In this document: piece by piece, positions 37,420 through 46,090 of the stretch
Numbering within the stretch: position 1 is the stretch's first letter
Layout: the number at the start of each line of letters is the position of its first letter
Source: Bacteroidota bacterium
GTDB taxonomy: Bacteria; Bacteroidota; Ignavibacteria; Kryptoniales; JAKASW01
Length of the DNA stretch: 64,000 bases
Direction: 5' to 3'
Assembly (NCBI GenBank): GCA_021812985.1
Contig: JAKAMG010000003.1
Coordinates: 116,811-180,810 of the forward strand
Made by a program: the position numbers and the translations under genes
The notes under the pieces: generated by a model
Told to the model about the DNA's origin: nothing
Databases searched by the model: none
Seen by the model: the letters and a program-made list of their open reading frames with translations, nothing else

Positions 37420-37631
37420 GAAGTCAGCGATTCCTTTGGATGATCAGAATTAGCCAGACCATGAGACGACGCGCACCGCGTAAGAGAGGGGTGAAAACTC
37501 TTCGTGAAACTGAAGGTGCCGTGTAAAAAGGGTAAACCACTTGCATTCCCATTACAAGTCCGGCAGAACAGTACAGCACGATCCAATCCTCCCGCGTCGG
37601 CTCACTCCCGCGGCTTCCGCCCTGGTTCTTT

Positions 37632-39317
37632 TTATTTCCTAATCATAGGCATATCAACACCTTTATCCTTCGCGACTCGGATCGCCTCTTCATATCCAGC
37701 GTCCGCATGCCTGACTACTCCCATGCCGGGATCGTATGCCAGCACCCTTCTCAACCTGCGAGCGGCCGATTCAGTTCCGTCCGCGACAACCACCATGCCC
37801 GCGTGTATCGCCAGTCCAATTCCCACCCCTCCACCGTGATGGACAGACACCCAGCTCGCACCGCCGACGGCGTTCAGGAGGGCGTTCAGAATTGGCCAAT
37901 CCGCGATAGCATCCGAGCCATCCTTCATCCTTTCAGTTTCACGATTTGGAGAGGCGACGCTCCCCGCGTCGAGGTGATCTCTTCCAATTACGATCGGGGC
38001 CTTTACCTTGCCGGTCCTCACTAGGTCGTTGAAGATCAGCCCCATCTTGTCTCGTTCCTTATACCCGAGCCAGCATATTCTGGATGGAAGTCCCTGGAAG
38101 TGAACATGCTTTCTCGCTTTCTCAATCCAATTGATGAGTGATTTGTTCTCGGGGAAAGCATCTATAACTGCCTGGTCAGTTGCATAGATATCATCGGGAT
38201 CACCGCTGAGCGCGGCCCACCTGAAAGGCCCCTTCCCTTCACAGAACAGAGGTCGTATAAACTCGGGAACGAAGCCTGGTATATCGAACGCGTCGTCGAC
38301 GCCATTCGCCTTCGCCTCTCCGCGGATATTGTTGCCGTAATCAAATGTCACCGCACCTTGCCGCATCAGATCAAGCATCCCCCTGACATGTGCAACGATT
38401 GAAGCTTGAGCCATCGAGATGTAATTCCGGGGATCAGACTTCCTGAGTGAAAGCGCGGAATCATAGGAAATTCCGGTCGGGACATAACCGTTCAGAGTGT
38501 CGTGCGCGCTCGTCTGGTCAGTCAGGAGGTCGGGCACTATCTTGCGTCTTGCGAGTTCAGGCATTACATCCGCGGCGTTGGCGAGGAGTCCCACGGAGAG
38601 GGGGATTTTTTTTTCTTTGGCCTCGAAAACCATTCGGAGTGCCTCGTCAAGATTTTCACTCATCCTATCGAGGTACCCTGTCTTGAGTCTTTTCTCGATC
38701 CTGTTCCTGTCCACTTCCACACCAAGGAAGGCGGCTCCGTTCATAGTGGCAGCCAGCGGCTGGGCACCTCCCATGCCGCCGAGACCGCTCGTAAGGACGA
38801 ACCTTCCAGCAAGAGTCCCGCCGAAATACCTTCTCCCGGCTTCGGCAAACGTTTCGTAAGTGCCCTGCAGTATCCCCTGCGTGCCGATGTATATCCAGCT
38901 CCCGGCAGTCATCTGTCCGAACATCGTCAGGCCAAGCGCTTCGAGGCGGCGAAACTCGTCCCAATTGGCCCACGCAGGGACCAGCATCGCGTTTGAAATC
39001 AGGACCCTAGGAGCTTCCTCGTAAGTTTTGAAAACGGCGACAGGTTTCCCGGATTGCACGATCATCGTCTCGTCGTTTTCAAGCCGCTTGAGTGTGGCGA
39101 CTATCGCGTCAAAGGCCTCCCAGCTGCGCGCGGCCTTGCCGCTACCGCCGTAGACAATTAACTCGTCAGGCTTCTCCGCGACTTCCGGGTCAAGGTTGTT
39201 CATCAGCATTCGAAGCGCGGCTTCCTGCTGCCACCCCTTCGTGTTGAGTTGCGTTCCCCTTGGAGCTCTGATGACGCGGGGTGTTCCCCCATGCGCCGCT
39301 TCGTTTTCGATAGACAT
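37632..39317 (-). CDS. hutU: Urocanate hydratase
   Basis: The second enzyme of histidine breakdown, converting urocanate to imidazolone propionate with a tightly bound NAD as electrophile. The 561-residue length is characteristic. Motifs seen are [39 protein letters not shown] (NAD binding), [12 protein letters not shown], and the late [13 protein letters not shown] region with the active-site Cys. It is the last of the minus-strand run that begins with hutH but is separated from hutH by add, a ykoF-like gene and a cyclase gene. hutI and hutG are not in the window. A plus-strand-oriented hairpin lies just upstream. Confidence 0.97.
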   Translation of the reverse strand: MSIENEAAHGGTPRVIRAPRGTQLNTKGWQQEAALRMLMNNLDPEVAEKPDELIVYGGSGKAARSWEAFDAIVATLKRLENDETMIVQSGKPVAVFKTYEEAPRVLISNAMLVPAWANWDEFRRLEALGLTMFGQMTAGSWIYIGTQGILQGTYETFAEAGRRYFGGTLAGRFVLTSGLGGMGGAQPLAATMNGAAFLGVEVDRNRIEKRLKTGYLDRMSENLDEALRMVFEAKEKKIPLSVGLLANAADVMPELARRKIVPDLLTDQTSAHDTLNGYVPTGISYDSALSLRKSDPRNYISMAQASIVAHVRGMLDLMRQGAVTFDYGNNIRGEAKANGVDDAFDIPGFVPEFIRPLFCEGKGPFRWAALSGDPDDIYATDQAVIDAFPENKSLINWIEKARKHVHFQGLPSRICWLGYKERDKMGLIFNDLVRTGKVKAPIVIGRDHLDAGSVASPNRETERMKDGSDAIADWPILNALLNAVGGASWVSVHHGGGVGIGLAIHAGMVVVADGTESAARRLRRVLAYDPGMGVVRHADAGYEEAIRVAKDKGVDMPMIRK

Positions 39318-39356
39318 GTTTTGTCTCCGTCTGAATTATGTAGCTCAGGATTCCTC

Positions 39357-39391
39357 GGTCGTACCGTCACTCTTACGGTGCGACCTTTTTT
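39357..39391 (+). terminator. Strong plus-strand-oriented hairpin with T-tract between add and hutU
   Basis: GGTCGTACCGT (39357-39367) and ACGGTGCGACC (39375-39385) form an 11-bp stem with a single G-U wobble and a 7-base loop, followed by six T (39386-39391). It therefore reads as a rho-independent terminator on the plus strand, where no gene ends. On the minus strand the wobble becomes an A-C mismatch and no T-tract follows. It may stop antisense transcription. Confidence 0.6.
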
Positions 39392-39400
39392 GAATCAGTC

Positions 39401-40519
39401 TTAGGCGACTCCCGGCTTGCCCCCGTAAGGTGCCTCGCCATTGATCTTGTATTTCTCCCGGATCTCCTTGAACTTCGGTTTTATGACCTCGTATATGAAC
39501 GAAATCCTCTGCCTGTACGGTATGAAAGCCGACTTCATGGCGTTTATCGAAAGTTTCTCCATCTCGGCAAAGGTCAGGTGGAACACGTCTTCAGCTATCT
39601 TGAATTCGTTGGAGAGAGTCGTCGCGCTCATCAGCCGATTATCGGTATTCAGCGTTACCCTGAATTTCTCATTATAGTAGATCCTGAAAGGGTGTTCCTC
39701 TATGCTCTTGGCGGCGCCGGTGTGCACATTCGAGCTGAGGCAAATCTCGAGCGGGAGACGCTTGTCGAGTACATACTGTGCCAGCGTACCGAGCTTGACG
39801 ACCTTGCCGTCAGAGACCACGATGTCTTCTATGAGCCTCGTGGCGTGCCCGATCCTGTGGGCGCCGCACCATTGAATCGCCTGCCATATCGACTCTTTGC
39901 CGAACCCTTCACCGGCATGGATGGTTATGTTGAAGTTCTGTCTCTGGATATAATGGAATGCTTCGACGTGTTTCTTTGGTGGATAGCCTCCCTCCTCGCC
40001 GGCAAGATCGAATCCGACGACTCCTCTGTCGCGGAAATCGACCGCAAGCTGGGCCATTTCCTCGCTCAGCTTCATGTTTCTCATCGCCGAGATTATCAGC
40101 CCGAATCCCACTCCGAAATCCTTCTTCCCCCTTTCGAGACCGCGGAGGACAGAGCTGACTACATCTTCCCAATGGAGTCCCTTGTCCGTATGGAAGACAG
40201 GGGCAAATCGCGTTTCGACGTAGACTACGCCGTCCTTCTTCATGTCTTCCATCATTTCGTAGGCCACCCGCTCGAGCGCGTCAGAACTCTGCATTACCCC
40301 ACATGTATGCGCGAACCCTTCGAGATAGAGAGGGAGACTTCCTCGATTCGCCCCACGGTGAAACCATTCCGCCAGCTCACCCGCGTCCTGCGTGGGAAGC
40401 TTGTTGTATTTTTGTTCCTTCGCAAGCTCGATTACGGTCTCGGGACGCAGGCCGCCGTCCAGATGGTCGTGAAGCTGCACCTTCGGCATCTCAATGATTG
40501 CTTTTTCCGGTATAGACAT
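39401..40519 (-). CDS. add: Adenosine deaminase
   Basis: It hydrolytically deaminates adenosine (or deoxyadenosine) to inosine in purine salvage or catabolism. The 372-residue protein carries the metal-binding HDHLDGGLRP motif at the N-terminus (HxH), DLAGEEGG, TIHAGEGFG (catalytic Glu), CGAHRIGHATRL (metal His), and LEICLSSNVHTG followed by TLNTDNRL (metal Asp). An ATG start with GGAG six bases upstream is convincing. It lies 163 bp downstream of the ykoF-like gene and 83 bp upstream of hutU. Because it shares the strand with hut genes, a common role in nucleoside and amino-acid use for nitrogen is plausible. Confidence 0.95.
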   Translation of the reverse strand: MSIPEKAIIEMPKVQLHDHLDGGLRPETVIELAKEQKYNKLPTQDAGELAEWFHRGANRGSLPLYLEGFAHTCGVMQSSDALERVAYEMMEDMKKDGVVYVETRFAPVFHTDKGLHWEDVVSSVLRGLERGKKDFGVGFGLIISAMRNMKLSEEMAQLAVDFRDRGVVGFDLAGEEGGYPPKKHVEAFHYIQRQNFNITIHAGEGFGKESIWQAIQWCGAHRIGHATRLIEDIVVSDGKVVKLGTLAQYVLDKRLPLEICLSSNVHTGAAKSIEEHPFRIYYNEKFRVTLNTDNRLMSATTLSNEFKIAEDVFHLTFAEMEKLSINAMKSAFIPYRQRISFIYEVIKPKFKEIREKYKINGEAPYGGKPGVA

Positions 40520-40546
40520 TTACTTCTCCGTTCAAAATCCGTTTAG

Positions 40547-40580
40547 TTGAAAGGAATTTAAAAGTCCTTGCGACTTTCAA
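40547..40580. repeat. Imperfect inverted repeat in the add leader
   Basis: TTGAAAGGA and its partner ending CTTTCAA enclose an AT-rich centre, 28-61 bp upstream of the add start codon. On the minus strand it reads TTGAAAG...TCCTTTCAA. It could be an operator or a weak leader hairpin. No regulator is assigned and chance is possible. Confidence 0.3.
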
Positions 40581-40682
40581 TTCGAGAAATTTCTCATAAT
40601 ATAACGCGACATTGGCAAAATATCTCGATCCGGCCCGGTTGCTGGAATTGCACTCACACAATGAGAGCCGTTGCACTCTTTT

Positions 40683-40952
40683 TCAACGGTTCAACTCATT
40701 AAGCTCTTCCTTTGATGGGGCGCCGTTGACAACCGTGACCACCATAACGACGTCGCCGCTTTCGGCGGCCGACATGTAGCCCTTCTTCAGCGCGTCAAAT
40801 GCCGCGTCAATATCGCCGCTGCATATCGTGGAGGTTTCATGGACACGCGCGTCCAGCCCTTTCTCCCGGAGTCCATTGATGAAATCGTTTATCGGTTGCT
40901 TAAAGTCTTTCTGAGCGATCGGATACAAACTTACCTGAAATGTTACCTTCAT
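40683..40952 (-). CDS. YkoF/DUF77-like thiamine- or HMP-binding protein
   Basis: An 89-residue protein of the small ferredoxin-like thiamine-binding (Thiamine_BP, formerly DUF77/MTH1187) family. It opens MKVTFQVSLYPIAQ, and the IVETSTIC-type loop appears as VHETSTICSGDIDAAFDALKK. B. subtilis YkoF binds thiamine and its pyrimidine precursor; single-domain members are less well characterised. It lies 24 bp after the cyclase gene on the same strand, so it is probably on the hutH transcript. No thiamine genes are nearby. A ligand-binding or regulatory role is inferred. Confidence 0.82.
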   Translation of the reverse strand: MKVTFQVSLYPIAQKDFKQPINDFINGLREKGLDARVHETSTICSGDIDAAFDALKKGYMSAAESGDVVMVVTVVNGAPSKEELNELNR

Positions 40953-40976
40953 TATTTACCTCGCATATTTCGTTGA

Positions 40977-42683
40977 TTAGGTCTTTGACACCAGGTGGTA
41001 AACGTTGATTCTATCGGATAGTCCTCTAACCGACACAGGTCCGAGGTCATCGCATTTAAACTTTTCCCCCAAACCGGAGCGTGTCGGCTGAGAAACGAGT
41101 ATGTCCCTTCCGAGCTCTTTTGTGAGAGACTCAAGTCGCGACGCTATGTTAACGGTCTCCCCGACAACGGTATATTCGAGCTTCTTTAAGGAACCGATGT
41201 TCCCCACGATTACCTCACCCGAGTGGATGCCGATGCCCACTTCCAAATTCTCCGAGAGGCCGAGTCTCGAATTGAGCTCGGCGACTCTTTCTCTCATCAG
41301 AAGTGCGCTTTCAGCCGCCCGTGTCGCGTGGTCCTCGTGCTCAATAGGTGTCCCAAATACGCCGAGCACCGCATCACCTATGAACTTATCTACTATCCCG
41401 CCGTTTTCAAAAACGGAATCGGAAAGGGCCGACAAAAAGCGGTTCAACACTTCTACAAATCTGTAGGTTTCATATATCGAACTAAGCCTTGTTGAGTTCC
41501 TGAGGTCGGCAAACAGAATTGTCGCGTTCACCTTCTTCCCTTCCGCGGAGAGGTCCCGGTCGAGGATTAGCCGCGCTACCTCCTCGGAAAAATATTTCCC
41601 GAACTTATCCCTTATTATCTCCCTCTCCCTCAGGCCATCCACCATCGCATTCAGGCCATTGCCGATCACGCTGAATTCGTCGGAGCCGTACATTCTTACT
41701 TCCGCCGTAAGGTCCCCGTCTTTTATTTGTCTCAGCGCGGTCATGAGCGTTCGGGTCGATCGCCTGATATCTCCTGCGAGCATCGCGATTAAGAATATGA
41801 CTATACTGAAGCTGACCGCTGACGAGACTACAAGCCACCTCAGAGTAGCGCCCGAATACTGACGGACATCAGAGTACGGGAAAACCAGCAGACGCGTTCC
41901 GCCATCATGCGTTCTTACCCTGGCAAAAACCGAATCGTGCCTCACGGAATATTCGACGTTTATCTGAGTTGATGACGGCAGGCGGGGAGTCACCTCGGAC
42001 GATGCAAGATCTTCAGCTTTTATCGAGACGATAGCCTTCTCCGCCTTGAAGAAGCTGCCCAGGGACAAAACGCCGATAGGTATCAACCCGAGAAGAATGA
42101 GAAGAGCAAACAGTTTGACTGCGAGGCCCAGCCGCGGCTCGTCACGGTGAGCATGAACGTCGTGTTCGGTCGAGATTCGTTCCAGGAGGGGGACGAATAT
42201 TCTCGGGAGGCGGTAGAACTCGAAAATGGCATGCGAAATCGGGACGAGAGTAAGGTTCGCGATCCAGTAAATCGCTACCTGGTACCCCGCAAGTTGCAGG
42301 TGGTAGGATTTCCCTATGGTCATTATCAGGATCTGAAACACGATGTTTGCACTCAGCGCATGAGGGATGAAGACCCGGGCGACGGCCATTGTCGGGACAT
42401 CGAGCGCCCGCTTGTATGCTTTGGCAGCTGTCTTACCGTCTGTCGAATCCAGTAAATAGGCCTTGATCGGACGCATGTAAATTGAGATGAAGAGAATATC
42501 GATCAGAGTAAACGATAGAAAGGCGATGACTCCCATCGGTATTAGGATACCGAGCTGTTCCGCCGTCGGTTCAAATGTATAAATGTAAAATGGTACAGCA
42601 GGAAGTATCGCGATTAGACTTCCGAGAACAGTTATTCTTATATGGTTGAGAAGGAGCTTCGCGTATGAGTCGGAAGAATTCAT
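40977..42683 (-). CDS. Membrane class III adenylate cyclase with HAMP domain
   Basis: It makes a cyclic nucleotide, most likely cAMP from ATP. The 568 residues divide into an N-terminal membrane part (about 1-180, several helices), a linker with two more helices flanking a small extracytoplasmic part (about 195-305), a HAMP segment near 305-360, and a C-terminal cyclase domain from about 380. Catalytic residues are present: metal Asp in ILFADLRNST, Lys and second metal Asp in VDKFIGDAVLG, and the YTVVGETVNIASR motif with Thr at the purine-recognition position, plus Asn and Arg. The Lys/Thr pair is typical of class IIIb adenylate cyclases. Its ATG overlaps the hutH stop (ATGA). Confidence 0.93.
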   Translation of the reverse strand: MNSSDSYAKLLLNHIRITVLGSLIAILPAVPFYIYTFEPTAEQLGILIPMGVIAFLSFTLIDILFISIYMRPIKAYLLDSTDGKTAAKAYKRALDVPTMAVARVFIPHALSANIVFQILIMTIGKSYHLQLAGYQVAIYWIANLTLVPISHAIFEFYRLPRIFVPLLERISTEHDVHAHRDEPRLGLAVKLFALLILLGLIPIGVLSLGSFFKAEKAIVSIKAEDLASSEVTPRLPSSTQINVEYSVRHDSVFARVRTHDGGTRLLVFPYSDVRQYSGATLRWLVVSSAVSFSIVIFLIAMLAGDIRRSTRTLMTALRQIKDGDLTAEVRMYGSDEFSVIGNGLNAMVDGLREREIIRDKFGKYFSEEVARLILDRDLSAEGKKVNATILFADLRNSTRLSSIYETYRFVEVLNRFLSALSDSVFENGGIVDKFIGDAVLGVFGTPIEHEDHATRAAESALLMRERVAELNSRLGLSENLEVGIGIHSGEVIVGNIGSLKKLEYTVVGETVNIASRLESLTKELGRDILVSQPTRSGLGEKFKCDDLGPVSVRGLSDRINVYHLVSKT

Positions 42684-44233
42684 TCCAGCTTGCCGGCCGC
42701 CTTCTCGGAAATACCGATGATTTCTCCGGACTTGAGGAGGCGAAGCGATTCTTCTATATCCTTGTGCAGAACCCGGTCCGCTTTAAGATGTTTAATATGC
42801 TTTCGAACAAATCTGTAGACCGCTTCGGTCCCAGCACCGCAAGTGAGTTCCCTTCCGTTTCCTCCGATCATCCTGGAGAAATCGATCGCCTGACATGAGA
42901 CGAGAAGTTCTATGGCCGCGACGCGCCAGGCGTTTTCAAGCACCTGATAACATTTCTGAGCCGCGATGGAACCCATCGAGTTGTGGTCTTCCTGATTAGC
43001 ACTCGTCGGAATCGAGTCAACGCTCGCCGGATGGGAGAGGACTTTGTTTTCGCTAACGAGAGAAGCGGCGGTGTACTGCGCAATCATCATTCCGGAGTTA
43101 AGCCCGCCGTTCTCACTCAGAAACTTAGGAAGCCCGCTGAGTTGCCCGTTGACCATGCGTTCGATGCGCCGTTCGGATATGTTCGCGTATTCACTCAGGC
43201 CGATGGCAAGGAAGTCCATTGCCAGGGCGAGGGGCTCACCATGAAAGTTTCCTCCTTCGAGATGGATGCCGTCGCCCGGAAAAATAAGGGGGTTATCTGT
43301 CGCGGAGTTAATCTCCGTATTCACCTGCCGCCGGCAGAACTCCACGGTTTCACGCACCGCCCCGTGCACCTGTGGCATGCATCTCAAAGAGTAAGCGTCC
43401 TGAACCCGCGGGTCGTTGTGGATGTGCGATTTCCTTATCTTGCTCCCCCTGAGAAGCCTCCTGATGTTTCTTGCAGAATCGAGTTGTCCCTTATAAGGGC
43501 GAAGCCGATGAATCCGTTCATCGAATGCGACGTCGGTGCCCCTAAGTGCCTCCACGCTCAGCGCCCCCGTGATGTCAAAAATTCTCGTCAATTCGGCGGC
43601 CTCGTAAACGCAATGGACGGCAAATGCCCCCATCATCTGGGTTCCGTTGACAAGGGCGAGTCCTTCCTTGGCCGTGAGGTTGAGCGGCGTGAGGCCGTGC
43701 TTTCTCAGCACTGACGAAGCCGAAATAAGACGATCACCTTCGACGAAGCTTCCTTCTCCCATCAGTGCTAGAACCAGGTGAGCCAGTTGCACCAGGTCGC
43801 CGCTGCTCCCGACGGAGCCTTTCGACGGAATGAACGGCACCAATCCCAGGTTGAATACTTTCAGAAGTTGACGGACCACCTGCGGGCGGATGCCGCTGTA
43901 CCCCTTCGCGAGCGCGTTCGCACGGAGAAGGATTATCAGTCTGACGATATCGCCGGGAAGAGGGGAACCGGTACCGGCAGAATGACTGCGGATCAGGTTC
44001 GCCTGGAGTTCTCTGATCTTCTCGTGTGGGATCTTTACAGTCGCGAACTCACCGAAGCCTGTGGTAACACCGTAGATCACCTCATTGCCAGAAAGCCACT
44101 TCTCAACTTGCTTCCGAGAAGATTCCATTCTGCGTACGGCTGAGGGAGTAATTGAGACTTTCGCGCGCGCTCTTTCCGCTGAGTAGGCGCTTTCGATCGT
44201 AAGGGATGATCCGTCTAGCAAGAGTTGGTGCAT
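42680..44233 (-). CDS. hutH: Histidine ammonia-lyase with Ser-Ser-Gly MIO triad
   Basis: It removes ammonia from histidine to give urocanate, using the MIO cofactor formed by cyclisation of an internal tripeptide. The 517-residue protein has the family's GVTTGFGEFA motif near 57, GSVGSSGDLVQLAHL around the MIO triad, TDNPLIFPGDGIHLEGGNFHGEP, and SANQEDHNSMG. The usual Ala-Ser-Gly triad is Ser143-Ser144-Gly145 here, read from codons AGC AGC GGC. Because the central Ser and Gly are kept, cyclisation is still possible. An ATG start follows AAGGA at eight bases. It overlaps the cyclase gene by four bases. Given hutU nearby, histidine is the likely substrate, but a related aromatic ammonia-lyase or aminomutase cannot be excluded. 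Confidence 0.9.
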   Translation of the reverse strand: MHQLLLDGSSLTIESAYSAERARAKVSITPSAVRRMESSRKQVEKWLSGNEVIYGVTTGFGEFATVKIPHEKIRELQANLIRSHSAGTGSPLPGDIVRLIILLRANALAKGYSGIRPQVVRQLLKVFNLGLVPFIPSKGSVGSSGDLVQLAHLVLALMGEGSFVEGDRLISASSVLRKHGLTPLNLTAKEGLALVNGTQMMGAFAVHCVYEAAELTRIFDITGALSVEALRGTDVAFDERIHRLRPYKGQLDSARNIRRLLRGSKIRKSHIHNDPRVQDAYSLRCMPQVHGAVRETVEFCRRQVNTEINSATDNPLIFPGDGIHLEGGNFHGEPLALAMDFLAIGLSEYANISERRIERMVNGQLSGLPKFLSENGGLNSGMMIAQYTAASLVSENKVLSHPASVDSIPTSANQEDHNSMGSIAAQKCYQVLENAWRVAAIELLVSCQAIDFSRMIGGNGRELTCGAGTEAVYRFVRKHIKHLKADRVLHKDIEESLRLLKSGEIIGISEKAAGKLE

Positions 44234-44351
44234 GCCGGTTTCCTTTTTGAAAATTTACTCAACGACCCGGCGATCTCCAAGGTGGAACAGCGTCACGCGT
44301 AGGACAGCTATCAACCTTGTATTTTCGTCATCCGCTGATTAGTTTTTTCCG
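44234..44351. other. Divergent promoter region between hutH and the prenol-kinase fusion gene
   Basis: This 118-bp spacer must promote both the minus-strand hut run and the plus-strand fusion gene. I see a candidate TTGATA on the minus strand but no well-spaced -10 box, and no repeat convincing enough to call an operator. Confidence 0.3.
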
Positions 44352-45836
44352 ATGAGTGAGTCCCTCAAGTTTCTGCTTGTTCTAGTGAGTTTGACCGCGC
44401 TGGTGCTCCTGGCAGACGCCATCAGGAAACGGTACCAGGTTGAACCCAAGAAGACACGCATGTTTGTCCACATCGGTGTCTCGCTGGTAATCTTCTTCGC
44501 CCCGCAGATTTTCACCGCGAAGCTGTATCCCGCCCTCCTCGCCGGCATATTCATCGTAGTAAACTACGCGAGCGTAAGACTCGGACTGTTTAAGGGGATG
44601 AACGTCGACAGGAAAAATCTCGGGACGGTTTATTACCCTGTGTCCTTCCTCATCCTCGTATTGCTGCTTTGGGACAACTACCCTTACATAGTCTCGACGG
44701 CCATGCTTGTCATGGGGCTGGCCGATCCCGCGGCAGCAATCGTAGGGACATCGCTCAGGAACACACACGGTGTCCGTGCATTCGGCGAGAAGAAGACGCT
44801 CGAGGGAGCAGCTGCAATGCTCGTCATCGCCTCACTGGCCGCCCTCGCGGGTCTGATGTTCTATAAGTTTTCTGCGGGCGCGCTCCCGGCGATACCGTAC
44901 GCGTCAATCTTCAATATCTGCGTCGCAATCGGAGCCATGGTCGCCGCCATTGAACTCGTGTCTCCAAAAGCGACCGACAATCTCACGGTCCCCTTATCAG
45001 CGGCGTTTCTGCTCTTAATCGCAGCGACTGACAGCACTCTTTTCCAATCGTTCATGCTGGGAGAATTCCTCGCCTTCATTGTGGCGTTCGCGTCATCGAG
45101 ATTCGGGCTACTCACGACAGACGGTTCGGTGGCGACTTTCATCCTTGGCGGATTCATTTTTGGACTCGGCGGGTGGCAGTGGGCAATACCGGTGCTCCTT
45201 TTCTTTCTCATTGGAAGCGGTGCCTCAAGATTATTTGCCACGGCGAAATCGGAATACAATCTCCTGTACGAAAAGAGCCACACGCGTGATGCCGGACAGG
45301 TCTTCGCCAACGGCGGAGTGGCACTCCTGACTATGGTACTGAGCACGCTGCTGCCAGACCATCATTGGTACCTTGCGTACATAGGCTCCCTGACGGCGGC
45401 TACTGCAGACACGCTCGCCACGGAGATCGGAGTCTTCTCACGGGGGAATCCGTTTTCGATATCGCTTTGGAGGAAGGTGGAAAAGGGTATGTCCGGCGCG
45501 GTGTCTTATCTTGGCACGACAACCGGTCTTGTTTCTGCTGCAATGCTCGCTTCCTTAGCGCTTCCCTTTTCAGGTGGATACACTTTGTTCCCCATAAGAT
45601 TCGTCGTTGCCGGCGCTTTGAGCGGCGCTATCGGAAGCCTCGCGGACAGCATAGTCGGCGGAACGTTTCAAAGTCAGTATCGGTGCCCGCGATGCAGCAA
45701 GATCACGGAGCGGACCAGGCATTGCGGTGAACACGAGACGAACCTCGTCTCTGGTTACAGCTGGATCAACAACGATGTTGTCAATTTCGTTGGAAGCGTC
45801 GTCGGTGCCCTCTCATTTCCCCTTCTGTTCCACTGA
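44352..45836 (+). CDS. Fusion of dolichol/phytol kinase-like and DUF92 (VTE6-like) domains
   Basis: A 494-residue polytopic membrane protein made of two families usually encoded separately. Residues 1-215 resemble the phytol/dolichol-kinase (VTE5/SEC59) group: KTRMFVHIGVS, a NLGTVYYPVSF loop and MGLADPAAAIVGTSLRN, then FGEKKTLEGAAAM, a typical kinase signature. Residues about 230-494 are DUF92/TMEM19-like, the family of plant VTE6 (phytyl-phosphate kinase): TDGSVATFILGG, NGGVALLTM, TADTLATEIGVFSRGNPFSI and a late CPRCSK...C element near 443. The two halves would add two phosphates in sequence to a prenol. It starts at ATG alone on its strand. The substrate is unproven. Confidence 0.82.
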   Translation: MSESLKFLLVLVSLTALVLLADAIRKRYQVEPKKTRMFVHIGVSLVIFFAPQIFTAKLYPALLAGIFIVVNYASVRLGLFKGMNVDRKNLGTVYYPVSFLILVLLLWDNYPYIVSTAMLVMGLADPAAAIVGTSLRNTHGVRAFGEKKTLEGAAAMLVIASLAALAGLMFYKFSAGALPAIPYASIFNICVAIGAMVAAIELVSPKATDNLTVPLSAAFLLLIAATDSTLFQSFMLGEFLAFIVAFASSRFGLLTTDGSVATFILGGFIFGLGGWQWAIPVLLFFLIGSGASRLFATAKSEYNLLYEKSHTRDAGQVFANGGVALLTMVLSTLLPDHHWYLAYIGSLTAATADTLATEIGVFSRGNPFSISLWRKVEKGMSGAVSYLGTTTGLVSAAMLASLALPFSGGYTLFPIRFVVAGALSGAIGSLADSIVGGTFQSQYRCPRCSKITERTRHCGEHETNLVSGYSWINNDVVNFVGSVVGALSFPLLFH

Positions 45837-45844
45837 CCGGGGCG

Positions 45845-46057
45845 TCAGAACTCCCTCCCGCTCGACTCCATCTGCTTCGGAGGACATTTCACATCCGCGT
45901 ATGAGCAGAAGACGCAGCAGTCTCCTTCCTTAGGCTTTAGAATTGCCTTGCAGCTAGCGCAAGCGAAGAAATGCTGGCATGCGTTTGTGGGCATTTCCGC
46001 CTCCTGAGTTGTCCCGCAAAAAGGGCATGTGAGACGGGCCTTCGTTATCACGTTCAT
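45845..46057 (-). CDS. Small GDCCVxC-domain zinc-ribbon-like protein
   Basis: A 70-residue protein with nine cysteines: C11, C14, C27, C33, C36, C47, C48, C51 and C58. Two CxxC pairs (CPFC and CASC) look like a zinc ribbon. The following GDCCVFCSYADVKCPP is the hallmark of the GDCCVxC family, in which some relatives carry selenocysteine at a Cys position. Here every position is a TGC codon. Function is unknown; members occur near mercury- and metal-handling genes. It converges with the prenol-kinase fusion and precedes the YHS gene on the same strand by 33 bp in the direction of transcription. Confidence 0.85.
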   Translation of the reverse strand: MNVITKARLTCPFCGTTQEAEMPTNACQHFFACASCKAILKPKEGDCCVFCSYADVKCPPKQMESSGREF

Positions 46058-46090
46058 AATTGCGCCGAAAACCAGCGGGTACCGAAGTCG

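Noticed and set aside
37420..37631. Small open frame or RNA between the alpha/beta hydrolase and hutU genes
   Set aside because: The frames run into hutU as antisense shadows and lack ribosome sites. No stable hairpin with a T-tract was found.
39578..40546. A 322-codon plus-strand open frame opposite add
   Set aside because: It is a mirror of the add coding sequence in the opposite frame. The add protein has all active-site motifs, while the antisense product shows none.
40977..42683. Suspected loss of the purine-recognition residue in the cyclase, because GETVN differs from the common GDTVN
   Set aside because: The recognition position is the Thr of YTVVG, as in class IIIb cyclases. The Glu is at a variable position, so the site looks intact.
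42983..43714. A 243-codon plus-strand open frame opposite hutH
   Set aside because: It is explained by codon bias of hutH on the other strand, with no ribosome site or family motif.
45845..46057. Possible selenoprotein in the GDCCVxC family
   Set aside because: All Cys positions use TGC and no in-frame TGA or SECIS-like element was needed to explain the frame.
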